A DNA stretch of 64,000 nt, from assembly GCA_963718305.1 (NCBI GenBank), contig CAVQZG010000002.1, positions 62,001 through 126,000 on the forward strand, given 5' to 3'. The first letter of the stretch is position 1; each line of letters opens with the position of its first letter. The notes beneath the pieces are model-generated. The model did no database searches and had not been told where the DNA came from. It saw only the letters and a list, made by a program, of their open reading frames with translations. The DNA is from RYN-230 sp963718305. Its GTDB lineage: Bacteria > Actinomycetota > Actinomycetes > Streptosporangiales > Streptosporangiaceae. Below, piece by piece: positions 34,267 to 43,245 of the stretch. A program made the translations under genes and the position numbers.

Positions 34267-35805
34267 CTACGCCGCCCCGGTCACCAGCGGCTCGTCGTCC
34301 CCGGCCGGCGCGACCACCGGGGCGAACTGCTTGCGCCGCCCGACGGCCAGGTAGTAGATCACGCCAATCAGCGCAATGACTATGACCACCAGCCACAGGA
34401 TCGGGATCTTGTTCACGAAGTCGATCCCGAAGGTCAGCAGGCCGCCGGTCTGGCTCGGCTCCGGGTTGCTGGCCACCCGGGGCCAGGCGAAGTTGACCAG
34501 CATGGCCCCGCCGTACAGCAGCGCGAGGACGTTGACCACCGGGCCCCAGCGGCCCAGGCTGAACGGCGCACTGATCTTTGGCCAGCCGCGCAGCCGGGCC
34601 CGCATGATCACCAGGTTGCCCAGGAAGTAGCTGAGGTAGATCATGCCGGTCGCGGCGATGGCGATGATCCCGGCCCCGGAGTACTTCAGGAACGGCACCG
34701 CGGCCAGCACCGCGATCACGATGCAGGCCCACACCGGGGTGTGCAGGGTGGGCGAGACCTTGGACCACAGCCCCGAGAACGGCAGCTGGTTATCACGGGA
34801 CATGCCGAAGCACAGCCGGATCGTCGCCGCCATGATCGACAGGCAGCAGACGAAGATCGCCGCCGACACGACCAGCAGGTAGACGGTGGCCAGCCCGGTC
34901 GAGAAGTTGGCCTCGATGATCGTGGCCGGAGTCCACCCCTTGCTGATCGCGGTGTTCAGGTTCGGGATGGCCATCAGCGTGCCGAGCAGGAATACACCGC
35001 CGATGATGAACGCGCCGATCACCGAGAACAGCACCGCCTTGGGCGCAGCCCGGCGGGGATCCCGGGTCTCTTCGGCCAGGGTTGAGGCGGTGTCGAATCC
35101 GTAGATGACGAACAGGCTCATGAACATGGCGGCCAGGAACGAGTTCGCCCCGACGTGCAGGCCGCCGCTGTTGGTGACCACGTGGAAGCCCTGGTGGTTG
35201 TGGAAGATCAGCAGCACGATCGCGAACACGAACATGCCGAGGATCTCGAACACCACCCCGGTGTTGTTGATCACCGCGACCAGCCGCACCCCGTAGATGT
35301 TCAGCACGGTGATGATGACCAGGATGATCAGCGCGACCACCAGCTGGGTGTGCAGGCTGGCTGCGTTCAGGCTGTGCCAGCCCAGGCCGTTGAGGGCGGG
35401 AATGAGCGCGATCGGCATGGTCGCGACCACCGCGGTGACGGTCAGGATGCCGGCGAACAGGTAGATCCAGCCGGTGAACCACGAATATGTCCGGTTGGCC
35501 AGGTACTTGGTCCACTGGAACACCGACCCCGCCACCGGGTAGTGGCTGGACACCTCGGCGAAGTTGAGCGCGACCAGGAACTGGCCCGCCGCCACCACCG
35601 GCCAGGTCCAGATGAACACCCCGCCGATCGTGGTCAGGCCCAGCGCGAACAGGGTGAAGATGCCGGTGGAGGGTGAGATGTAGCTGAAGGCGACCGCGAA
35701 CGAGCTACCCAGCCCGAGCGAGCGCTTGAGCTCCTGCTTGTACCCGAACTGGGCGAGGTCGGCGGAATCCCGTTCGTGTGCGGCGGAGTCGGAGGCGGTG
35801 GTCAT
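34267..35805 (-). CDS. APC superfamily amino acid/amine permease
   Basis: A 512-residue permease of the APC superfamily (amino acid/polyamine/organocation) with about 12 membrane helices. The family start is seen as RSLGLGSSFAVAFSYISPSTGIFTLF, and GFDTASTLAEETRDPRRAAPKAV is a conserved loop. It should import an amino acid or amine, plausibly the substrate of the divergent flavoprotein pathway. The ATG start has GGGGAGGA upstream. Three GntR-type operators lie 80-150 nt before it. Confidence 0.88.
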   Translation of the reverse strand: MTTASDSAAHERDSADLAQFGYKQELKRSLGLGSSFAVAFSYISPSTGIFTLFALGLTTIGGVFIWTWPVVAAGQFLVALNFAEVSSHYPVAGSVFQWTKYLANRTYSWFTGWIYLFAGILTVTAVVATMPIALIPALNGLGWHSLNAASLHTQLVVALIILVIITVLNIYGVRLVAVINNTGVVFEILGMFVFAIVLLIFHNHQGFHVVTNSGGLHVGANSFLAAMFMSLFVIYGFDTASTLAEETRDPRRAAPKAVLFSVIGAFIIGGVFLLGTLMAIPNLNTAISKGWTPATIIEANFSTGLATVYLLVVSAAIFVCCLSIMAATIRLCFGMSRDNQLPFSGLWSKVSPTLHTPVWACIVIAVLAAVPFLKYSGAGIIAIAATGMIYLSYFLGNLVIMRARLRGWPKISAPFSLGRWGPVVNVLALLYGGAMLVNFAWPRVASNPEPSQTGGLLTFGIDFVNKIPILWLVVIVIALIGVIYYLAVGRRKQFAPVVAPAGDDEPLVTGAA

Positions 35806-35884
35806 CAGCGGGTCCTCCCCTGGATTCAGGGCGCTGCGATGGGCCGCAGGTTGAGGCGTAGCGTAAGTTCCCGGCGAAGTTACT

Positions 35885-35892
35885 GTCTAGAC
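35885..35892. promoter_or_regulatory. GntR (HutC-type) operator 1, GTCTAGAC
   Basis: A perfect palindrome in the region between the divergent permease and kinase genes. The flanks read TGTCTAGACCC. It matches the GT-x-TA-x-AC pattern of HutC-type regulators. Confidence 0.65.
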
Positions 35893-35901
35893 CCAATGAC
35901 C

Positions 35902-35909
35902 GTTTAGAC
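35902..35909. promoter_or_regulatory. GntR operator 2, GTTTAGAC
   Basis: A one-mismatch copy starting 17 nt after operator 1, so both lie nearly on successive helix turns. The flanks are also followed by CC. Confidence 0.6.
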
Positions 35910-35947
35910 CCGAGATGGACACAGTGTTGCGACAATCCCGTGATTAT

Positions 35948-35955
35948 GTCTAGAC
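35948..35955. promoter_or_regulatory. GntR operator 3, GTCTAGAC
   Basis: A third, perfect copy 34 nt before the kinase start, 63 nt from operator 1. It is placed to block the rightward promoter. Confidence 0.65.
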
Positions 35956-35988
35956 CTTTCCCGCCGCGGGCCCTTACCCTGCGGGGCA

Positions 35989-36897
35989 ATGAACGATCTG
36001 CTAGACCCCGGCCTGTTTGACCAGGTGCCCTGCCTGGCCGCGACCCCGCGCACGGTGACGCCGCTGCCGGGCGGGCTGACCAACCGGAACTACAAGGTGT
36101 CCACCCCCGAGGGCACGTTCGTGGCCCGGGTCTGGTCTCCCGGGGACCTGCTCGCGATCAACCGCGACCATGAGCACCGCAACTCGGTGGCCGCCGCCGC
36201 GGCGGGGGTGGGCGCGCCGGTCGTCGCCTACCGGCCCGAGCACGGCCTGCTGGTCCTCGGCTTCATCGAGGGCCGTACTTTCGATAACGAAGATCTGGCC
36301 GACCCCCTCAACATCCCCAGGGTGGCGGAGGCGTGCCGGCGCTTGCACGCCGGTCCCCGGTTCGCCGGCGACTTCAACATGTTCGAGGTCCAGGAACGCT
36401 ACCTGGCCGTGGCCACCGCGCACGGGTTCGCCGTCCCGGCCGGGTACGCGGAGCTGATGCCGCAGGTGACCGCGGCCCGCCGGGCCCTCGCGGTCCGCGA
36501 GCCCGCCGCGGTGCCGTGCAACAACGACCTGCTCGCCGCGAACTTCATCGACGACGGCGCGAAGCTCTGGCTGATCGACTACGAGTACTCCGGCAACAAC
36601 GACCCCTGCTTCGAGCTCGGCAACATCTGGGGTGAATGCGGCCTGTCCACCGAGGCCCTCGCGGATCTGGTGCGTGCGTACCACGGCTTTTCGTTGCGGA
36701 ACAAGATCGCGCGCGCCCAGATCCTGGGGCTGATAGGCAAGTACGGATGGACGCTGTGGGGAGCGATCCAGCACGCTAGCAGCCCGATCGCATTCGACTT
36801 CTGGGGCTGGGCCCTGGAGCGGTTCGAGACGGCCGCGGCCGTGATGACCAGCCCGGCCTGGGACCGCCTGCTGGACGAGGCGGCCCGCGATGACTAG
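35989..36897 (+). CDS. Choline/ethanolamine-kinase-like phosphotransferase
   Basis: A 302-residue kinase-fold protein (APH/choline kinase family). The glycine-rich nucleotide loop is LPGGLTNRNYKV and the metal-binding motif is WLIDYEYSGNNDPCFELGN. In the Brenner motif the usual catalytic-loop His is Asn: CNNDLLAANF instead of HxDxxxxN, while the catalytic Asp remains. It may phosphorylate an amino alcohol or act as a salvage kinase. It overlaps the downstream oxidoreductase by 8 nt, so both act in one pathway. It is divergent from the permease and shares its operator region. Confidence 0.82.
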   Translation: MNDLLDPGLFDQVPCLAATPRTVTPLPGGLTNRNYKVSTPEGTFVARVWSPGDLLAINRDHEHRNSVAAAAAGVGAPVVAYRPEHGLLVLGFIEGRTFDNEDLADPLNIPRVAEACRRLHAGPRFAGDFNMFEVQERYLAVATAHGFAVPAGYAELMPQVTAARRALAVREPAAVPCNNDLLAANFIDDGAKLWLIDYEYSGNNDPCFELGNIWGECGLSTEALADLVRAYHGFSLRNKIARAQILGLIGKYGWTLWGAIQHASSPIAFDFWGWALERFETAAAVMTSPAWDRLLDEAARDD

Positions 36898-39442
36898 TCC
36901 GGCGCCGCTGCCTGACCGGGCCCAGGTGATCATCGTTGGCGGCGGGGTGATCGGCACCAGCGTCGCGTACCACCTGGCCGAGCAGGGCTGCACCGACGTG
37001 CTGCTGCTGGAGCAGGGCCAGCTGTCCTGCGGGACCACCTGGCACGCGGCGGGGCTGGTCGGGCTGCTGCGGGCCACCGAGAGCGGCACCCGGCTGGTGC
37101 AGTACTCCACCGACCTGTACGCCCGGCTGGAGGCGGAGACCGGGCTGTCGGCCGGGTACCGGCGCTGCGGCGGGCTCATCGTGGCCCGGACGCCGGAGCG
37201 GCTGACCCAGCTCCGGCGGACCGCCGCGGCCGCCGAGGCTTTCGGCCTGCAGGCCGAGATGCTCAGCCCGGGGCAGGCGCGAGAGCGCTATCCGGTCATC
37301 GAGATCAGCGACCTGACCGGGGCGATCTGGCTGCCCGACGACGGCAAGGCCAACCCGGCCGACCTGACCTACGCGCTGGCCAAGGGGGCCCGGAACGGGG
37401 GCGTCACCATCCGGGAACGGATCCGCGTCACCGGGATCGCGACCACCCAAACCCGGTCTGGCCGGGCGGTGACCGGGGTGCGCACCACCGAGGGCGACGT
37501 CGGCGCCGAGGTCGTGGTCAACTGCGCCGGGCAGTGGGCCAAGCAGGTGGCCGCGTGGTGCGGGGTGACCGTCCCGCTGCATTCCTGCGAGCACTTCTAC
37601 GTGGTCACCGACCAGATCGACGGGATACACCGGGACCTGCCGGTGCTCCGCGACCCGGACGGCTACACCTACTTCAAGGAAGAGGTGGGCGGCCTGGTCG
37701 TGGGCGGGTTCGAGCCGGACGCCAAGCCCTGGGTGTCCCCGGACGACATCCCCTACCCGTTCGAGTTCCAGCTGCTCGGTGAGGACTGGGAGCACTTCGC
37801 GCCGCTGATGGAGCAGGCGCAGCGGCGCATCCCGGCGCTGCGCGACGCTGGCATCAAGAAGTTCTACAACGGCCCGGAGAGCTTCACCCCCGACAACCAG
37901 TTCATCGCGGGTGAGGCGCCCGGGCTGCGGAACTTCTTCGTCGGGGCGGGCTTCAACTCGGTCGGCATCGCCTCCGCCGGCGGCGCCGGCCGGGCCCTGG
38001 CGGAATGGATCCTCAGCGGCGACCCGGGCCTGGACCTGACCGCGGCCGACATCCGGCGGTTCGCGCCGTTCCACGGCAACACCCGGTTCCTGCACGACCG
38101 GGTCCGGGAGGTGCTCGGCCTGCACTACGCGCTGCCGTGGCCGAACCGGGAACTGGCCACGGCCCGGCCGCTGCGCCGCTCCCCCGTGCACCACCTGGTG
38201 GCGGCGGCCGGCGCGTGTTTCGGCAGCCGGATGGGCTGGGAGCGGCCCAACGTGTTCGCGCCGGACGGGGCGGAGCCCGTCATCGAGTACTCCTGGGACG
38301 CGCCGAACTGGCTGCCCTGGTCGGCCGCGGAACAGCGGGCGGCCCGCCAGGACGTGGCCCTGTTCGACCAGACGTCGTTCTCCAAGTACCTGGTGACCGG
38401 GCCGGACAGCGAGCGGGCCCTGCAGTGGGTGTGCACCGCGGACGTGGCCGTGCCGCCGGGCCGGACCGTGTACACCGGGCTGCTGAACGAGCGGGGCTGC
38501 TACGAGTCCGACCTGACCGTGACCCGCCTGTCCGCGGAGGAGTTCCTGCTGGTCAGCAGCTCAGCCACGACGGAGCGGGACCAGGACCACATCAGGCGGC
38601 GGATGCCCGCGGACGCCTCCGCGCGGGTGGTCGACGTCACCTCGGCGTACGCCGTACTCGGCGTGATGGGGCCGAGGTCGCGGGATCTGCTGGCCGCGCT
38701 GTCCTCGGCCGACCTGGGCCCGGCGGCGTTCCCGTTCGGGACCAGCCGCGAGATCGACCTGGGGTACTTCCGCCTGCGCGCCACCAGGATCACCTACGTG
38801 GGCGAGCTGGGCTGGGAACTGTACGTGCCCGCCGAGTGCGCGGCGGGGGTGTTCGAGCTGCTCACCGGGGTGGGCCCGGAGTTCGGGCTGGCCCAGGCCG
38901 GCTACTACACGATCGAGTCGATGCGGCTGGAAAAGGGGTACCGGGCCTTCGGCCGCGAGCTGACCCCGGAGTACGGCCCGGTGGAGGCGGGACTGCTGTT
39001 CGCCTGCAAGCTTCGCGGCGGCGTTCCCTTCCTCGGCCGGGAGGCGGTGGAGAAGGTCCGGGCTGAAGGCCCGCGACGACGGCTGGTTTCGGTCCTGGTT
39101 GGTGACCAGGACCGGGAGCCGGGCCCGGGACTGGAAGGGGGGCCAGCCCCGGGCCCGGGCAAGCAGCCGGACCAGGAGCGGCGCAGGCCGATGCTGTGGG
39201 GCGGCGAGCTCGTGCTGCGCGATGGGGTAGCGGTCGGCCAGCTGACCTCGGCGGCCTGGGGCGAGACCGTCGGCGGGGCGGTGGGCCTCGGCTACCTGCG
39301 GCACCCGGCCGGCGAGGTGGTCACCCGCGAATTCCTGGACGCAGGCACCTACGAAATCAACGCGGGAGGCGACCTGCACCCGGCCACCGTGTCCCTGCGC
39401 CCCCCCTTCGACCCCGCGGGAACGCGGGTCCGCGACGCCTGA
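36890..39442 (+). CDS. FAD-dependent oxidoreductase fused to aminomethyltransferase (dimethylglycine oxidase-like)
   Basis: An 850-residue two-part enzyme. The N-terminal DAO domain (about residues 1-400) begins with the FAD loop VIIVGGGVIGTSVAYHL; the covalent-flavin region SCGTTWHAAGL carries the expected His. FAO_M and GCV_T domains follow (about 400-830; LDAVHA-free, with GRELTPEYGPVEAGL as a folate-domain mark). Relatives oxidise dimethylglycine, sarcosine or similar N-methyl amines and pass the methyl group to tetrahydrofolate. A Gly/Pro-rich insert lies near residues 740-765. With the permease and kinase-like protein it suggests uptake and breakdown of a methylated or quaternary amine. 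Confidence 0.88.
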   Translation: MTSPAPLPDRAQVIIVGGGVIGTSVAYHLAEQGCTDVLLLEQGQLSCGTTWHAAGLVGLLRATESGTRLVQYSTDLYARLEAETGLSAGYRRCGGLIVARTPERLTQLRRTAAAAEAFGLQAEMLSPGQARERYPVIEISDLTGAIWLPDDGKANPADLTYALAKGARNGGVTIRERIRVTGIATTQTRSGRAVTGVRTTEGDVGAEVVVNCAGQWAKQVAAWCGVTVPLHSCEHFYVVTDQIDGIHRDLPVLRDPDGYTYFKEEVGGLVVGGFEPDAKPWVSPDDIPYPFEFQLLGEDWEHFAPLMEQAQRRIPALRDAGIKKFYNGPESFTPDNQFIAGEAPGLRNFFVGAGFNSVGIASAGGAGRALAEWILSGDPGLDLTAADIRRFAPFHGNTRFLHDRVREVLGLHYALPWPNRELATARPLRRSPVHHLVAAAGACFGSRMGWERPNVFAPDGAEPVIEYSWDAPNWLPWSAAEQRAARQDVALFDQTSFSKYLVTGPDSERALQWVCTADVAVPPGRTVYTGLLNERGCYESDLTVTRLSAEEFLLVSSSATTERDQDHIRRRMPADASARVVDVTSAYAVLGVMGPRSRDLLAALSSADLGPAAFPFGTSREIDLGYFRLRATRITYVGELGWELYVPAECAAGVFELLTGVGPEFGLAQAGYYTIESMRLEKGYRAFGRELTPEYGPVEAGLLFACKLRGGVPFLGREAVEKVRAEGPRRRLVSVLVGDQDREPGPGLEGGPAPGPGKQPDQERRRPMLWGGELVLRDGVAVGQLTSAAWGETVGGAVGLGYLRHPAGEVVTREFLDAGTYEINAGGDLHPATVSLRPPFDPAGTRVRDA

Positions 39443-39459
39443 CTCGTTCCCCGCCCACG

Positions 39460-39523
39460 TTTCACGCCCGACGTGCGTCGTAACCGGACAAAACATCCGC
39501 CAGGACGCACGTCGGGCGTGAAA
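39460..39523. terminator. Long inverted repeat after the oxidoreductase gene
   Basis: The arms are 20 bp, perfect (39460-39479 and 39504-39523; TTTCACGCCCGACGTGCGTC on one side), extended imperfectly by GTTCCCC on the outside. The loop is 24 nt. It probably ends transcription, but the arm length is unusual for a plain terminator. Confidence 0.5.
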
Positions 39524-39611
39524 TGTGGGGAACAGCGCCCGCGCGGAAACCCGTCCCGTGCGTGGCGGCGGGCATGATGACGGGATCTAGGGCGCGGGAC
39601 GGGGTGAGCCG

Positions 39612-41312
39612 GTGAGGATGGCAGCCGGGTGGGCACGGCCGCGGGAGTGGCCGGTGCTGCAGGGGCTGCTCCCGCTCCGCCGGGGCCAGGTGCCCGGAGA
39701 CCTGTTGGCCGGGGTCACGCTGGCCGCGGTGGGCATCCCCGAGGTGCTCGGCTACGCCCGGATCGCCGGGATGCCGGTGGTCACCGGGCTGTACACGCTG
39801 CTGCTCCCGATGGCCCTGTTCGCCGTGTTCGGGGCGTCGCGGCATCTGGTCGTGGCGGCGGACTCCGCGACTGCGGCCATCCTGGCCGGTGCCCTGGTCC
39901 GGCTGGCCGACCCCGGCTCGGCGGAGTACATCCGGCTGGCCGGGCTCGCGGCCTTGCTCACCGGCGCCCTGCTGATGCTGGCCCGGCTGGCCCGGCTCGG
40001 CTTCCTGGCCAGCTTCCTGTCCCGCACGGTGCTGCTCGGCTTCCTCACCGGGGTCGGGATCCAGGTCGCGATCGGGCAACTCCCCGACATGCTGGGGGTC
40101 ACCGCGTCCAGCTCGCACACGCTGGTCAAGCTGGGGGAGACGGTCGCCGCGCTGCCCCAGGCCCAGGGTCTTACCGTTGCCGTGTCGCTGAGCGTCGTCG
40201 CGGTGATGATGGCCGCCCGGCGGATCACCCGCCGGATCCCCGGGGCACTGATCGCCGTGATCGGCGCGATCATCGCCAGCCGGGTGGGCGACCTGGCCGC
40301 CCACGGGGTCAGCGTGCTCGGCTACATTCCCCGCGGGCTGCCCGCCTTCGGGCTGCCGGCCTTCGGGCTGCACAACACCCTGGCCCTGCTGGGCACCTCG
40401 GCGTCGATCTTCCTGGTCATCCTGGCCCAGAGCGCGGCCACCGCCCGCGCGTACGCGGCCAAGCATGGCGAGCCGTTCCGCACCGACACCGACCTGGTCG
40501 GGCTCGGGGCCGGCAACATCGCCGCCGCGTTCACCGGGACCTTCGTGGTGAACGGGAGCCCGACCAAGACCCAGATCGTGGACGACGCGGGCGGCCGGAG
40601 CCAGGTGTCCTCGCTCACCACCAGCGCGCTGGCCCTCGTCGTGCTGCTCGTCGCCACCGGCCCGCTCAGTTACCTGCCGATCCCGGCCCTGGCTGCGGTG
40701 GTGTTCCTGATCGGCGCCGAACTGGTGGACATCCGCGGCATGCGCCGGGTGCTGCGGGTCCGCCAGCCCGAGTTCGCGGTGGCCGTGATCACCGCGGTGG
40801 CCGTGGTGGCGCTGAGCATCCAGGCCGGCATCCTGGTGGCCGTGATCGTCTCCATCATCGACCACCTGCGGCACAGCTATCATCCGCGCAACATCGTGCT
40901 GGTGAAGTCGGCGGCCGGGCACTGGCGGACCATGCCGGTCACCCCGGGCGCCCGCACCGAGCCCGGGCTGGTCATCTACCGCTTCGGCACCAGCCTGTAC
41001 TTCGCGAACGCGTCCCGGCTGGTGGAAGACCTGTTGGCGGTCAGCTCTCAGGGCGGCCCGCTGCGCTGGTTCGTCTTTGACGGCGCGGCCATCGGCGACG
41101 TGGACTACACCGCCTCCCTGGTGCTCAGCGGCGCGATCGCGCAACTGCACGAGCGGCACATCCAGTTCGTGGTGAGCGGCCTGATGACGCCGGTGCGCCA
41201 GCAGCTCGAGCACTACGGGATCAGCGGCGCCGCCGGGCCGGACGCCTACTTCGACACAGCCGGCGAGGCCCTTGAGGCGTTCAACGCCCAGCCGGGCGAG
41301 GCGCCGGCTTAA
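39612..41312 (+). CDS. SulP family anion transporter with STAS domain
   Basis: A 566-residue SulP/SLC26 transporter. The membrane part (about residues 25-420) includes the TM1-2 region DLLAGVTLAAVGIPEVLGYARIAG and the conserved NGSPTKTQI in the TM10 area; the cytoplasmic STAS domain is at about 440-550 (FVFDGAAIGDVDYTASLVLSG). Members import sulfate, bicarbonate or dicarboxylates. No sulfate or carbonic anhydrase gene is nearby, so the substrate is not fixed. The start is GTG (39612), or possibly the ATG two codons later. Its end overlaps the convergent fumarylacetoacetase gene by 4 nt. Confidence 0.9.
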   Translation: MRMAAGWARPREWPVLQGLLPLRRGQVPGDLLAGVTLAAVGIPEVLGYARIAGMPVVTGLYTLLLPMALFAVFGASRHLVVAADSATAAILAGALVRLADPGSAEYIRLAGLAALLTGALLMLARLARLGFLASFLSRTVLLGFLTGVGIQVAIGQLPDMLGVTASSSHTLVKLGETVAALPQAQGLTVAVSLSVVAVMMAARRITRRIPGALIAVIGAIIASRVGDLAAHGVSVLGYIPRGLPAFGLPAFGLHNTLALLGTSASIFLVILAQSAATARAYAAKHGEPFRTDTDLVGLGAGNIAAAFTGTFVVNGSPTKTQIVDDAGGRSQVSSLTTSALALVVLLVATGPLSYLPIPALAAVVFLIGAELVDIRGMRRVLRVRQPEFAVAVITAVAVVALSIQAGILVAVIVSIIDHLRHSYHPRNIVLVKSAAGHWRTMPVTPGARTEPGLVIYRFGTSLYFANASRLVEDLLAVSSQGGPLRWFVFDGAAIGDVDYTASLVLSGAIAQLHERHIQFVVSGLMTPVRQQLEHYGISGAAGPDAYFDTAGEALEAFNAQPGEAPA

Positions 41313-42466
41313 CCGCCGGTCTGGCTGATCACCTGGCCGGACGCCGTGCCGAACTCGATCCGCGAGCCACCCGGGCCGGGCGCCGACCCGGCCAGCGTGA
41401 CCGTGTCGCCGTCGGCCAGGTAGCTGCGGGTCCGGCCGTCCGGCAGCGTGATCGGGTCCCGGCCACCGGCCGTGATCTCCAGCAGCGAGCCCATCTCGTC
41501 CCGGCGGAAGCTGGACACCGTGCCCGAGCCGTACAGGTCTCCGGTACGCAGCGCGGCGCCGTTCACGGTCAGGTGAGCCAGCTGCTGCGCCGCGGTCCAG
41601 TACATGGTGGCGAAGCGGGGCCGGGAGATCACCTGGTCGTTGATGCTCACCGTGAGGTCGATATCCAGGCCCCAGGGCGGGCTGGCCCGCAGGTAGCCGA
41701 GCGGCTCGGGATCCTGGACGGGCGGCGGCACCCGGGCCTGCTCCAGCGCGGCCAGCGGGATGACCCACGGCGAGATCGTGGTCGCGAAGGACTTGCTCAG
41801 GAACGGGCCGAGCGGCCGGGACTCGAAGGCCTGGATGTCCCGGGCGCTCCAGTCGATGAGCAGGACCACGCCGAACACGTGCTCGGCGAACGCCCCGGCC
41901 GGGACGGGCTGGCCGGGCGGCGATCCGGCCCCCACCACGAAGCCGATCTCCGCCTCGAAGTCCAGCCGCCGGGTGGGCGCCAGCTCAGGCCGCGCGTGCC
42001 CCGGGGCCAGCTGGCCGCACGGGCGGGGCACGGGCGTGCCGCTGACCACCACGGTGCCGGCCCGGCCGTGGTATCCGACCGGCATCTCGCGCCAGTTGCG
42101 GTGCAGCTGCGGATCGCCGGGCCGCAGGACCCGCGCGGCGTTGGTGGCGTGCTCCAGCGAGGAGTAGAAGTCGGCGAAGTCCGCCACCTCGAAGGGCAGA
42201 TGCAGGGTGGCGTCCGCGATCGGGACGAGCTCGCCGATCTGGCCGCCGCGCACGGATGCGAGCAGCCGTTCCCGGGTGCGCTGCCAGGCCCGCGGCCCAC
42301 GGCTCATGAAGGCGTTGAGCGAGGGCCCGGCGAAGATCTGGTCGCCGAACGTCCGGTGCAGGTCGACGATGTAGGTGCCGAGGCCAGCCCCCACCCGGGG
42401 GCTGTCCGTGCCACGGGAGAACACGCAGTACGGCAGGGCGTGCTCGGTGAAAGTCAGCAAGGTCAA
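41309..42466 (-). CDS. fahA: Fumarylacetoacetase
   Basis: A 385-residue enzyme that splits fumarylacetoacetate to fumarate and acetoacetate, the last step of tyrosine/homogentisate catabolism. The N-terminal sequence is ALPYCVFSRGTDSPRVGAGLG. Metal and catalytic residues appear in DFEAEIGFV, DWSARDIQAFE and SKSFATTISPWV. The start is most likely TTG (42466), overlapping the GntR stop in TTGA; no ATG or GTG precedes the family N-terminus closely. The open frame further upstream is antisense-like and not part of the gene. The operon order is hmgA, gntR, fahA. Confidence 0.88.
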   Translation of the reverse strand: MTLLTFTEHALPYCVFSRGTDSPRVGAGLGTYIVDLHRTFGDQIFAGPSLNAFMSRGPRAWQRTRERLLASVRGGQIGELVPIADATLHLPFEVADFADFYSSLEHATNAARVLRPGDPQLHRNWREMPVGYHGRAGTVVVSGTPVPRPCGQLAPGHARPELAPTRRLDFEAEIGFVVGAGSPPGQPVPAGAFAEHVFGVVLLIDWSARDIQAFESRPLGPFLSKSFATTISPWVIPLAALEQARVPPPVQDPEPLGYLRASPPWGLDIDLTVSINDQVISRPRFATMYWTAAQQLAHLTVNGAALRTGDLYGSGTVSSFRRDEMGSLLEITAGGRDPITLPDGRTRSYLADGDTVTLAGSAPGPGGSRIEFGTASGQVISQTGG

Positions 42467-43245
42467 GGAATGTCCAGGGAGATCGCGAATGTGAAGCGGT
42501 CGCCACGGTAGTGGATCCGGGCCACGTCCACCGGGGTAGTCCCGTCCGCGTAAGTCACGTTTTCGGAAACCAGCACCGGGCTCAGCGCATCGATCCGCAG
42601 CAGCCCGGCCACGTCGGCCGGGGCCAGGCGGGCCGAGACCTCGTTGTCGATCCTGCTGAGGGGCAGCGACAGCTCGTCGCGGAGGATCTTGGTGACCGGG
42701 GCATGCGCCAGCGCCTCGTCGCTCACCCGGGCCGCGTGTTCGGGGCGCAGGTAGTTCTCCGCGTAGCTGACCGGCACGCCGTCGTCGAGGCGCAGCCGGC
42801 GGATCAGCACGGCTTCGCGCACCGGGCCCAGCCGCGCAGGCAGCGCGCTGGCCCGGACCCGGGTCCGGCCGAGCACCCGGACCTCGTCGCTGGATTGCTG
42901 GGCCATCACCGCGTCCGCGGAACCCAGCACGCGCAGCGCCCGGACCCGCAGCGCATCGGCGTTGACGAACGTGCCGCGCCGCCGGTGCCTGCTGATCAGG
43001 CCTTCGGCAGCCAGGGAGCTCAGCGCCTGGCGCACGGTGGTCAGGCTCACCCCGTAGTGCCGGGCGAACTGCACCTCGGTCGGCAGCCGGAGCGGCCCGT
43101 CCCGGTCGAGGCCCACGATGGCGGCACGCAGGCTCTGGGCTAGCTGGTACCACAGCGGCAGCATGCCGGTGAGCCGCGGCGGCGGCACCGGCAGCAGCGC
43201 GCCGGGGACCTGCGGGACCGCCTCCTCCACTTCGGGCTCGGTCAC
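42463..43245 (-). CDS. GntR-family regulator (UTRA type) of the homogentisate operon
   Basis: A 260-residue regulator with a winged HTH (about residues 30-95; LPTEVQFARHYGVSLTTVRQALSSLAAEGLISRHRRRGTFV) and a UTRA ligand domain. It sits inside the hmgA-fahA operon, overlapping both genes by 4 nt, so it is made together with the enzymes it probably controls. A ligand among homogentisate-pathway intermediates is a reasonable guess. It is not closely similar to the other GntR protein in the window beyond the family fold. Confidence 0.87.
   Translation of the reverse strand: MTEPEVEEAVPQVPGALLPVPPPRLTGMLPLWYQLAQSLRAAIVGLDRDGPLRLPTEVQFARHYGVSLTTVRQALSSLAAEGLISRHRRRGTFVNADALRVRALRVLGSADAVMAQQSSDEVRVLGRTRVRASALPARLGPVREAVLIRRLRLDDGVPVSYAENYLRPEHAARVSDEALAHAPVTKILRDELSLPLSRIDNEVSARLAPADVAGLLRIDALSPVLVSENVTYADGTTPVDVARIHYRGDRFTFAISLDIP

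Noticed and set aside
41309..43153. A 614-residue fumarylacetoacetase
   Set aside because: The upstream 229 residues are low-complexity and antisense in frame to the GntR gene. The enzyme starts near 42466.
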